From Bacillus sp. ISL-37 (GTDB lineage: Bacteria > Bacillota > Bacilli > Bacillales > Cytobacillaceae), in the NCBI RefSeq assembly GCF_018613315.1, contig NZ_JAGGQL010000043.1, forward strand, positions 1 to 46,120: DNA of 46,120 nt, given 5' to 3'. A model generated the notes under the pieces. That model did not search any database and was not told the origin of the DNA. It saw only the letters and a list, made by a program, of their open reading frames with translations. This document shows, one piece after another, positions 17,902-25,433 of the stretch (within the stretch, counting starts at the first letter, position 1; each line of letters begins with the position of its first letter). The translations under genes and the position numbers were made by a program.

Positions 17902-18982
17902 TTCGGCATTAGCCCGCCAGTCACTTGAAGCCGTAATAGAATTAGCTGACGAATTTAAAAAGGAACATGGAAGAATACCAGTTTTGATGGAAGTGTGCGG
18001 ATCACATACGATGGCATTTGCCAAATCAGGATTAAAATCGAGATTAAAGGATCATGTCAGGCTGATAGCTGGTCCTGGATGTCCGGTATGTGTGACAGAC
18101 CAGAAATCGATTGATGCGATGATTCAATTAGCTGAAGGGGCAAACAGGATACTGTGTACTTTTGGCGATATGATGCGAGTCCCTGGTTCCCAGGTCAGTC
18201 TAATGAAGGCAAAAACGGATGGCAAAGACATTCGAGTCATCTATTCTCCATTGGATAGCGTGAAAATCGCAGAGGAAAATCCTGATAAAGAAGTAATTTT
18301 CCTGGGGATTGGCTTTGAAACTACCATCCCAATTTTAACTCTGGCCATTCGTGAAGCAGAAAGAAAAGAGTTGAAGAATTATAGTGTCTGGATGACAACT
18401 AAATTGGTTGAACCAGTTATGAGAGCCCTTCTTGATTCAGGGGAGGTCAAACTGGATGGCTTTATTTTACCTGGCCATGTCTCGGTCGTATTAGGCAAGA
18501 AAAGCTTTGAGTTTTTAGTTGAGGACTATAAAATCTCTGGGGTTATAACCGGATTTGAACCGGTTCAATTACTAAGCGGCATCTATAAAATACTGCAACT
18601 TCTGCTCGAGAATAAGCATGATGTCATAAATGACTATAAATATGTTGTAAAGAATGAAGGGAACCTGCATGCTCAAAATTTACTGAAGAAATATTTGAAA
18701 CTTGATGATGAGGATTGGAGAGGTATGGGGACGATTCCCAAGAGCGGGCTTGTCCTTAAAGACCAATACGCACAATTTGACGCGAAGAAGAAGTACAAGG
18801 TAACTGTTGGAGAGCCAAGGAAAACAAAATGTCGTTGTGGTGAAATCATCAAGGGGTTGGTCACACCTGAAGAATGTGTTTTGTTTAATAAAGGCTGTAC
18901 ACCGACTCAGCCGATTGGTCCTTGTATGGTTTCAACAGAAGGAACTTGTGCGGCTCATTACCAATACATGAGAGGGGATTAG
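17876..18982 (+). CDS. hypD: Hydrogenase Fe-cyanide assembly factor HypD
   Basis: HypD is the [4Fe-4S] protein on which the Fe(CN)2CO unit is put together. The 368-residue protein has the family motifs CGSHTMAF (residues about 42-49) and GPGCPVC (about 68-74). The C-terminal cluster region contains CRCGEIIKG, CVLFNKGCTPTQPIGPC and GTCAAHYQY, with the conserved Cys set. The ATG at 17876 overlaps the hypC end by 26 nt; an alternative ATG at 17885 cannot be excluded. A GGAGG lies about 10 nt upstream of 17876. Confidence 0.95.
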   Translation: MESMEAFSDSALARQSLEAVIELADEFKKEHGRIPVLMEVCGSHTMAFAKSGLKSRLKDHVRLIAGPGCPVCVTDQKSIDAMIQLAEGANRILCTFGDMMRVPGSQVSLMKAKTDGKDIRVIYSPLDSVKIAEENPDKEVIFLGIGFETTIPILTLAIREAERKELKNYSVWMTTKLVEPVMRALLDSGEVKLDGFILPGHVSVVLGKKSFEFLVEDYKISGVITGFEPVQLLSGIYKILQLLLENKHDVINDYKYVVKNEGNLHAQNLLKKYLKLDDEDWRGMGTIPKSGLVLKDQYAQFDAKKKYKVTVGEPRKTKCRCGEIIKGLVTPEECVLFNKGCTPTQPIGPCMVSTEGTCAAHYQYMRGD

Positions 18983-18984
18983 AC

Positions 18985-19989
18985 TTGGTGCAGAAGATTG
19001 GTTTAGCTCATGGAGAGGGTGGTGAACTTACTCACCAGCTTATTCAAGATATTTTCATTAAGTCATTTGGTCATGGAGAGCAAACTAAATTGGATTCTGC
19101 CATTCTGCCAATTTCTCAAAAAAATATTGCCGTGACAACAGATAGTTTTGTCGTAAAGCCTGTTTTCTTTCCTGGAGGTAATATAGGAAAGTTGGCCATA
19201 GCGGGAACAGTGAATGATTTAGCTGTCAGTGGAGCAATCCCGCGGTTTATTACTGCAGGATTCATTCTGGAAGAAGGCTTACCCATCCCCGATTTGAAGA
19301 GGGTTGTCCAAAGTATGGCAGAAGAGGCGGAACGGGCAGGTGTCCAGATTATTGCCGGAGATACAAAAGTGGTCGAAAAGGGAGGTGTAGATGGCATTTT
19401 CATCAATACAACAGGGATTGGGGAGGTGCATGAGGAGAAAAGGCCGAACCCGGAAAATATTAAAAAAGGTGATGCGGTGATCATAAGCGGCACAATAGGC
19501 GACCACGGCATTTCTATTTTAAGCGCTCGCCAGGAATTGGGATTGATGACCGATGTCACGAGTGATTGTGCATCCCTTAATCATCTCATTCAAGAGCTTA
19601 CAAATGAAGTTGGTGGTATTCGAATCATGAGAGATCCTACAAGAGGTGGATTAGCTACTACTCTTGTCGAGATATGTGAAGACTTCCGTGTGACGATCGA
19701 GCTTGAAGAAGCTGCCATCCCAGTGCGGAAGGATGTGCAGGGAGCATGTGATATTTTAGGATACGATCCTCTTTATCTAGCTAATGAGGGGAAAGTTGTA
19801 ATCATTGTAGACTTAAACTCTGTAGAGAAAACGATCGGAATCCTTAAGAAACATGGCTTAGGGAGAAACTCCAGTGTGATTGGCCAGGTTTCCTCAATGG
19901 ATGCAGGCAAACTTTTGTTAGAGACTCCTTTTGGAACAACGCGCAGGTTGCAGCGTCTCTCAGGGATGCTCTTGCCAAGAATATGTTAA
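18985..19989 (+). CDS. hypE: Carbamoyl dehydratase HypE
   Basis: HypE dehydrates the carbamoyl group placed by HypF on its C-terminal Cys to a thiocyanate and passes the cyanide to iron. The protein ends in PRIC, the exact functional tail. It starts near GLAHGEGGELTHQLI and has PurM-like ATP-binding motifs DSFVVKP, GTVNDLAVSGA and RDPTRGGLATTL. The start is TTG 18985 or GTG 18988, both just after the hypD stop and behind GAGAGGGG; the upstream frame to 18922 lies inside hypD. Length is about 334 residues. Confidence 0.93.
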   Translation: MVQKIGLAHGEGGELTHQLIQDIFIKSFGHGEQTKLDSAILPISQKNIAVTTDSFVVKPVFFPGGNIGKLAIAGTVNDLAVSGAIPRFITAGFILEEGLPIPDLKRVVQSMAEEAERAGVQIIAGDTKVVEKGGVDGIFINTTGIGEVHEEKRPNPENIKKGDAVIISGTIGDHGISILSARQELGLMTDVTSDCASLNHLIQELTNEVGGIRIMRDPTRGGLATTLVEICEDFRVTIELEEAAIPVRKDVQGACDILGYDPLYLANEGKVVIIVDLNSVEKTIGILKKHGLGRNSSVIGQVSSMDAGKLLLETPFGTTRRLQRLSGMLLPRIC

Positions 19990-20044
19990 TTATTCCTGGG
20001 CTGGCGCATAGGATATGAGGAAGCCGCCTTAAGGAGAGGAAGTC

Positions 20045-20569
20045 ATGAACAACACAGAGTTAATCAGATTACAGCTGAATCACCTTGTTACTCAGGCACG
20101 GCATGATTTATATACACTTTCCAGAACGAATGATCTTTATGTAAAACAACAAATCTTACAGCGTTTATGGGATTCACTTTCTTCCATTCAGTTTTTAAGT
20201 GAACTGTTGGCTAATCAAGCCTTAAAACATTCCACTTTACCACATATGCCAGTGATGCAGCAGCCGGTAAATACAAATCAGCCACAAATCCCGCCAATCA
20301 CTCCCTTGCCAAAACAAAATACCCAATCGAACAATCAACGACTTTTTACAATACAAGAATTAGCAACATTCGACGGTAAGAACGGAAAACCTGCTTATGT
20401 GGCAGTTAATGGAATCGTCTATGATGTGACGAACAACCGGGCGTGGGCAGCGGCTACCCATTTTGGTTTAGTCTCAGGAAAAGACTATACTCAGGAATTC
20501 GCTTCCTGCCATGCAGGTCAACAGTCCATCTTGACGATGCTGCCAGTGGTTGGGAGGTTAGTGCAATGA
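20045..20569 (+). CDS. Cytochrome b5-like heme-binding domain protein of the hydrogenase operon
   Basis: A 174-residue soluble protein. The first 60 residues are helical. A Pro/Gln/Asn-rich linker (about 70-100) follows, then a C-terminal cytochrome b5/MAPR-like domain of about 73 residues (FTIQELATFDGKNGKPAYVA, then VNGIVYDVTNN). His residues in the following part (THFGLVSGKDYT and SCHAGQ) are candidate heme ligands. No signal peptide or membrane helix is seen. It starts behind AAGGAGAGGAAG and its TGA overlaps the small-subunit ATG. This coupling suggests that it is an electron-transfer partner of the hydrogenase, replacing the usual membrane cytochrome b. That role is inferred. Confidence 0.78.
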   Translation: MNNTELIRLQLNHLVTQARHDLYTLSRTNDLYVKQQILQRLWDSLSSIQFLSELLANQALKHSTLPHMPVMQQPVNTNQPQIPPITPLPKQNTQSNNQRLFTIQELATFDGKNGKPAYVAVNGIVYDVTNNRAWAAATHFGLVSGKDYTQEFASCHAGQQSILTMLPVVGRLVQ

Positions 20570-21471
20570 AACAACCGATCCTGCCACCTGAGCCATTAAC
20601 GAATGAGGCAATTGCTGAACGGCTTACAAATACAGTTATTAAGCGAATTGATAGTGGTTTGGTCAAGAAAAGGAACTTAGTGTACTTAGAATTAAACGGC
20701 TGCTCTGGAAATATTATTTCTTTGCTAAATGGCCAGAACCCTGATTTTGAATATGCGTTAAATTCAATGGTCAATCTTCGGTACAGTAATAGTCTAATGG
20801 GAGCCGAAGGAGAACAAGCCATTGAAAAACTAATGGATGCATTGGATGATGATTTCATTTTAGCTGTTGAGGGAGCGGTCGCATTAAAAAATAATGGACT
20901 TTACAATATCATCGGCAGCTGGAAAGGAAAGCCGCTTACCGGTCTTCAAGCAGCCAAAATGCTTGGAGAAAAGGCATCGAGCATTTTAGCTGTTGGTGCA
21001 TGTGCGACACATGGAGGCGTTTCTGCTGCTAAACCCAATCCATCTGAGTCAGTGGGCTTACAAACGGTTCTTCCAGAAAAGAAGATGATTAAACTGCCAG
21101 GGTGTCCCGTCCATCCTGACTGGTTTTTAGGAACACTGGCTCACCTTATCCTTTATGGAGAACCAGAAACAGATAATTTGGGCCGCCCGCTGATGTTTTA
21201 TAGTACTCTCATTCATAATCGCTGCCCGAGAAGACCATTTTTTGACCGGGGAATTTTTGCTGAAAAGCTGGGAGATAAAACTTGTTTATTCAAGCTAGGA
21301 TGCCGGGGGCCGGTGACAAGGGTTGATTGTCCAACCAGACAGTGGAACGGCCATGTCAATTGGCCGATAGGGGATGATACTCCATGTATAGGCTGTGCTC
21401 AGTTTGGTTTTCCGGATGCGATGGCCCCATTTATCAGTTATGACACGACAAGGGTGGTGACGGATGAGTAA
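20566..21471 (+). CDS. [NiFe]-hydrogenase small subunit
   Basis: The electron-transfer subunit of 301 residues. Fe-S ligands can be placed by motif. Distal: H217, C220, C240, C246. Medial: C255, C274, C277 (PCIGC). Proximal: C46, C146 (GACATHGGV) and C180 (LPGCPV). The fourth proximal position in the usual CxGC is Asn49 (GCSGN). There is no twin-arginine signal peptide and no C-terminal membrane anchor, so the enzyme should be cytoplasmic, unlike classical membrane-bound uptake hydrogenases. The start ATG 20566 sits in an ATGA overlap with the cytochrome b5-like gene. It overlaps the large-subunit gene by 8 nt. HydDB subgroup could not be assigned from reading alone. Confidence 0.93.
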   Translation: MKQPILPPEPLTNEAIAERLTNTVIKRIDSGLVKKRNLVYLELNGCSGNIISLLNGQNPDFEYALNSMVNLRYSNSLMGAEGEQAIEKLMDALDDDFILAVEGAVALKNNGLYNIIGSWKGKPLTGLQAAKMLGEKASSILAVGACATHGGVSAAKPNPSESVGLQTVLPEKKMIKLPGCPVHPDWFLGTLAHLILYGEPETDNLGRPLMFYSTLIHNRCPRRPFFDRGIFAEKLGDKTCLFKLGCRGPVTRVDCPTRQWNGHVNWPIGDDTPCIGCAQFGFPDAMAPFISYDTTRVVTDE

Positions 21472-22870
21472 GCGAATTGTGATTAACCCGTTAACACGAA
21501 TCAGTGGCTTTATGGAGATTGATGTAACGATAGAAAACAACCATGTGGTGGATGCAAAGACAAAAGGCAATTTATTTAGAGGTTTCGAGCAAATGCTGAT
21601 TGGAAGAAGTCCATTTGATTCCGTTTATTTTACCCAGCGGATATGCGGGATCTGCTCAGCAGCACATTCGATGGCATCTTCTTTAGCACTAGAGGATGCC
21701 CTGAATATTGAGCCAATGGAACAAGGGAAGTATTTAAGAGATATTATTCATTGCTGCGAGTTCCTGCAAAATCATATTCGGCATTTTTACCAATATACAG
21801 TTCCCGACTTTGTGAAAATAGAACAAAATGCTTTATTCCAAACAGATCATGATGATTTCCGATTGCCGAAAGAGATTAATGAGCGGATTGCCAAACATTA
21901 TTTCGAGTCTCTGGCAATCAGCAGGCTTGCTCACCAAATGTTAGCAGTGCTAGGAGGAAAAGCCCCTCATAATCATGGAGTCTTCATCGGAGGAATTACC
22001 ACACAGGCAACTGCAGAAAAGGTTGTTCATCTGGATTCGATTTTACAGAAGGTATCTGCGTTTATTGATGAAAAAATGATTCCCGATGTATATGATATTG
22101 CCCGATATTATCAAGAGTATTTTCAGTTAGGCGGAGGATACGGAAACTTACTGACATATGGTTCTTTTAACAATTATAAAGAACTTGGGACCTTATATGT
22201 TGATCCACTTGTATTGACCACCGAAGGGATACAGGTTTTTGACGAAAGCAAAATTCGCGAGAAAATTGATTACTCTTACTTTACATCAGTGGAAAGTGCG
22301 TATGCACCCAGTGAAGGTATGACAGAGCCAAATATGGATAAGAAGGATGCCTATTCATGGGTAAAAGCGCCAAGATATAACGGTCTCCCTTTTGAGGTTG
22401 GACCGCTGGCAAGATTAATATTGAGCGGGTTATATAATAAGGGAATCTCTGCGATGGATCGAACGATTGCCAGGGCACTGGAGGCAAAAAAGATTGCAGA
22501 GGTAATGAAAATCCTGCTCCAGCAGATCATACCAGGAGTGGATGTGCAAAAAAAATATGAACTTCCGGAATCGGCATCTGGAAGGGGATTGGTCGATACG
22601 ACGAGAGGTGCCCTGGGACACTGGCTTAAAATAGAAAATAAGAAAATTTCATTCTATCAAATTATTACTCCTTCAACATGGGATTTTTCGACTCGTGATG
22701 AAAACGGTTATAGAGGAACTGCTGAAGAAGCATTGATCGGGACACATGTCCAAAATCCAGATAAACCTGCCGAGATTGGAAGGATTCTTCGTTCCTTTGA
22801 TCCTTGTATGTCATGTGCGACTCATGTATACACTCCAGGAAACCAAGTAAAAACAATAAAGGTGTTTTAA
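21464..22870 (+). CDS. [NiFe]-hydrogenase large (catalytic) subunit precursor
   Basis: This subunit holds the Ni-Fe(CN)2CO centre that oxidises or produces H2. Of 468 residues, the L1 motif RICGICSAAH supplies C61 and C64 and the L2 motif DPCMSCATH supplies C448 and C451, so all four nickel/iron Cys are present. After H454 a 14-residue tail (VYTPGNQVKTIKVF) remains, the expected substrate of the maturation protease encoded next. The gene overlaps the small-subunit gene by 8 nt and the protease gene by 1 nt. The L2 form looks like group 1-type uptake enzymes, but the subgroup is uncertain. Confidence 0.95.
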   Translation: MSKRIVINPLTRISGFMEIDVTIENNHVVDAKTKGNLFRGFEQMLIGRSPFDSVYFTQRICGICSAAHSMASSLALEDALNIEPMEQGKYLRDIIHCCEFLQNHIRHFYQYTVPDFVKIEQNALFQTDHDDFRLPKEINERIAKHYFESLAISRLAHQMLAVLGGKAPHNHGVFIGGITTQATAEKVVHLDSILQKVSAFIDEKMIPDVYDIARYYQEYFQLGGGYGNLLTYGSFNNYKELGTLYVDPLVLTTEGIQVFDESKIREKIDYSYFTSVESAYAPSEGMTEPNMDKKDAYSWVKAPRYNGLPFEVGPLARLILSGLYNKGISAMDRTIARALEAKKIAEVMKILLQQIIPGVDVQKKYELPESASGRGLVDTTRGALGHWLKIENKKISFYQIITPSTWDFSTRDENGYRGTAEEALIGTHVQNPDKPAEIGRILRSFDPCMSCATHVYTPGNQVKTIKVF

Positions 22871-23343
22871 TGGAGAAGAAAATAATCGTTTTAGGCATTG
22901 GCAATCAGCTTATGATGGATGATGGAATCGGAATTTATTTGATTGAGCAACTATCCAAAAGGAATCGAACAACTAATATTTCTTTTTTGATTGGTGAATC
23001 GGATATTGATTATTGCATGGAGCAGATAATGGACGCTTCATTAGTCATCATTGTGGATGCAGTATGTTCAGGAGACACGCCAGGAAAGCTTACGGTTTAT
23101 CCCCTTTCCGATTTACACCAACACCATGAATTAGATATTTCCCCACATAATTTTCATCTATTTCAACTGTTGTATCTGCAGAAAGAATCTATCAAAGGGT
23201 TTCTCATAGGAGTGGAGCCTTCGGAGATAAGGTTCAATATCGGATTAAGTACATCGTTGATTGAGAAATGGGAGACGATTTTACAAGATGTATCGGATAC
23301 TATTGAGGAATTGATTGTGGGGTATGAAGTGGATAAGAAATAA
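22870..23343 (+). CDS. Hydrogenase maturation endopeptidase (HyaD/HybD family)
   Basis: The protease that removes the C-terminal tail of the large subunit after nickel insertion. The 157-residue product starts at ATG 22870 (KKIIVLGIGNQLMMDDGIG), with an acidic residue in that loop. It continues with VDAVCSGDTPG and the His-bearing SPHNF, corresponding to the three nickel-sensing ligands in HybD. The ORF extends upstream, but that part lies within the large-subunit gene. It is the last gene of the operon. Confidence 0.92.
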   Translation: MEKKIIVLGIGNQLMMDDGIGIYLIEQLSKRNRTTNISFLIGESDIDYCMEQIMDASLVIIVDAVCSGDTPGKLTVYPLSDLHQHHELDISPHNFHLFQLLYLQKESIKGFLIGVEPSEIRFNIGLSTSLIEKWETILQDVSDTIEELIVGYEVDKK

Positions 23344-23389
23344 AAAACGTTCAGTAGCAATATACCAACGTATAGCAATCTGTTTGAAA

Positions 23390-23417
23390 AGGACCTGTCT
23401 ATTTTTACAGGTCCTAT
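23390..23417 (+). terminator. Terminator of the hydrogenase operon
   Basis: A 9-bp perfect stem AGGACCTGT/ACAGGTCCT (23390-23398 with 23407-23415) lies 46 nt after the protease gene. The T run is short (ATTTG), so termination strength is uncertain. Confidence 0.65.
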
Positions 23418-23421
23418 TTGT

Positions 23422-24418
23422 ATATCGCTTCATTAAGTAAGTTTCGATTTCTGCAATGGTTGTAACTCGCTTTTAAGATCGGTTTCTACTAGTGAAATTA
23501 TTCTCTAAACGATATGAAAATTGCGATATATCTGCTACAATAGGCGATATGACTCTTGCGGATTTAGTTGAAATTTGTCATTATTTGAAGTATGGGAGGT
23601 GCGATATGCGAATCGATATACAACCGAATGAACAGGCATTCTCAACAAAAGAAGTGGCGGAAGAAGTAGGTATTGCTACACCCACTGTCCGAAAGTACGG
23701 TCAAATTCTGGAACGAAACGGTTATGAGTTCTTGAAAGATGGTGACCGGCGTATCTTTGTTCAATCGGATATTCAAGCGCTTATAGCGCTGCGCGATACG
23801 GACAAGCCGTTGGATGATACGGCTAAGGATCTCGTGCAACAGCAAAAGGAAAGATTGGAAGGGCCGAATGGAACGGAAATAGCGCTCGGCGATACAGCTG
23901 ATCATCTGCCGCAGGACCCTAATCAATTAAAAGAGCTTTTTCTTTTTGTCGCTAATGAACTTGCAGCCGCACGTGAAATGAATGTCCAGCTGAAAAACGA
24001 TATGGCCCAGTTGAAAACAAATGTCTCCCAACTACAGCAGGACCATCATGTGATCAGCTCCAGTATCGGAAATTCAGCACAAAGAACAAATTCGAAGATT
24101 GAAAGATTCATTGAACAGCAGAATACCCATTACGAAATCTTGCTGCATCAGGAAAGAGAGAGAAGTGAACTTCTGCAAAAAGAGATACAAAAAATGCGGG
24201 AGGAACAAAAGAGTGAGTGGAATTCCCAAAATGATTTTAACAAACGTCTGGAAGAAGAAATCCAGAAAAGAAAATGGGGATGGCTAACAGCGATATTCAG
24301 GAAATAAAGTGTTATAGATAGCTGGAATTAAGCGATATTCCTGTTGTGTCACGGAGCGTATTGCTGGCCGATATAACAAGTGTGGTTGGTGCAATGCTTG
24401 GCAAGCGTCATATATCGC
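23422..24418. repeat. Dispersed GCGATAT words around the RacA-like gene
   Basis: Seven exact copies of GCGATAT or its complement ATATCGC occur within 1 kb: 23422, 23523, 23544, 23601, 24290, 24332 and 24412. Variants (ACGATAT, GCGATAC, CCGATAT) add to these. The copy at 23601 overlaps the start codon of the gene at 23606. Both orientations occur. About 0.1 copies would be expected by chance in this length. Confidence 0.7.
23606..24307 (+). CDS. RacA/MerR-like DNA-binding protein with coiled coil
   Basis: A 233-residue protein with an N-terminal MerR-type winged helix (FSTKEVAEEVGIATPTVRKY, then RRIFVQSDIQALIALRD). It continues with an acidic linker, a long coiled coil (about residues 120-220, rich in Gln/Glu/Lys) and a basic, tryptophan-bearing C-terminus (KRKWGWLTAIFRK). 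The layout resembles RacA and the DUF3967 proteins, which are DNA-binding proteins in Bacilli, often on plasmids. GGGAGG at 23593-23598 fixes the ATG at 23606 rather than the upstream start at 23492. The exact role is unknown; the surrounding GCGATAT words suggest its own binding sites. Confidence 0.75.
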   Translation: MRIDIQPNEQAFSTKEVAEEVGIATPTVRKYGQILERNGYEFLKDGDRRIFVQSDIQALIALRDTDKPLDDTAKDLVQQQKERLEGPNGTEIALGDTADHLPQDPNQLKELFLFVANELAAAREMNVQLKNDMAQLKTNVSQLQQDHHVISSSIGNSAQRTNSKIERFIEQQNTHYEILLHQERERSELLQKEIQKMREEQKSEWNSQNDFNKRLEEEIQKRKWGWLTAIFRK

Positions 24419-24630
24419 CTGACGATACGCTATTTGAAATGAAGTTATAGACTCAAGACGGAAAAGTTAGAGTAAGGTTCCGGAAATCGGTAATTCTACT
24501 TTCAAAGTTCAACAATTTCCCGAGAAATATCTACAAATTTCTGATTTGGCATTCGACAAAAATATCAGGTCGAATTAAAGGAATTGAGACCATTATTATC
24601 TGCGCGCGGATAAATGATTACATATAATAA
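24308..24630. other. Non-coding region after the RacA-like gene
   Basis: This 320-bp stretch holds two exact GCGATAT words and some variants in its first third. The rest shows no ORF, RNA gene or repeat that I can support. Confidence 0.5.
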
Positions 24631-24667
24631 AACCCCCTATGGAGGAGCAAACTCCATAGGGGGTTTT
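24631..24667. terminator. Bidirectional terminator
   Basis: A 14-bp perfect stem, AACCCCCTATGGAG with CTCCATAGGGGGTT (24631-24644 and 24652-24665), with A/T runs on both sides. It ends the ECF gene on the minus strand and could stop transcription from the left. Confidence 0.92.
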
Positions 24668-24680
24668 TATGTTGCTTATT

Positions 24681-25205
24681 CTATAATAGTTTCTTCATGC
24701 GTCCTGCAAGTGGAATGACGATCAGGCCTGCAATCAATACCTGCATCACATTGCCTGGGATTGATCCGAATGGCTGGATCCAGTTGCCGTAAAGGACTAC
24801 TTCAGTAAAATAGTAGCCTACGATTTTAATGACAAGGGCAGCAGCAACTGCCAGGGAGTACACAAACACTTTCTTGCCAGGCATTTTTTCAGCCATCAAA
24901 CCGGCTACATAGCCCATCGCACCGACGATAACAAAAGTAAACGGTGCCCATAATGCCCATCCTGAGATAATGTCGAACAAGCCCATGCCGAAGGCTCCTG
25001 CCATCGCACCTGTTTTCCTGCCGTAGACGAAAGCGGCAATAAATAGAGGAATATTACCCATATGGATCAGGCCACCATTACCCATGATTGGGAGCCTGAT
25101 GTTGATGAACATGGTTGCTACAACGGTCAGTGCAATGAAAAGTGCATTGATGACTAAAACTTTTGTTTTAGTTGTTTCTTTGGTTGATGAAAATGCTGCA
25201 TTCAT
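24681..25205 (-). CDS. ECF transporter S component
   Basis: A 174-residue integral membrane protein with about six hydrophobic segments. It has the S-component pattern: first helix ALFIALTVVATMFINIRLP, a GNGGLIHMGNIPLFIAAFVYG segment, and GAMAGAFGMGLFDIISGW. It would bind a vitamin or precursor and use a shared EcfAA'T module encoded elsewhere. The substrate cannot be determined; members with this N-terminal sequence type include thiamine-precursor and related vitamin binders. It is a single-gene unit with an AGAGG ribosome site and no recognisable riboswitch upstream. Confidence 0.8.
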   Translation of the reverse strand: MNAAFSSTKETTKTKVLVINALFIALTVVATMFINIRLPIMGNGGLIHMGNIPLFIAAFVYGRKTGAMAGAFGMGLFDIISGWALWAPFTFVIVGAMGYVAGLMAEKMPGKKVFVYSLAVAAALVIKIVGYYFTEVVLYGNWIQPFGSIPGNVMQVLIAGLIVIPLAGRMKKLL

Positions 25206-25433
25206 TTGGAAACCTCTTTCTTTGTTCAGGACTTTTTCGTATGCCTCGAAACTTCCTTTTTACTTACTATCATACTCCTTATTGGTAACTTAATAAATAC
25301 ATAATAATATACACTTGTACAGAATTTTGGGAATTTGGCTCTTCTGCCTTATGCACATTCGCGAATCGAAGCATTGATTTCGGGAAACATAACGATATCT
25401 TATTTGGAAATCGATCATGGGGAGTTGGCTGAA

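Noticed and set aside
25206-25333. Vitamin riboswitch before the ECF S-component
   Set aside because: I could not fit the leader to TPP, THF, preQ1 or FMN consensus; too little structure to support a call.
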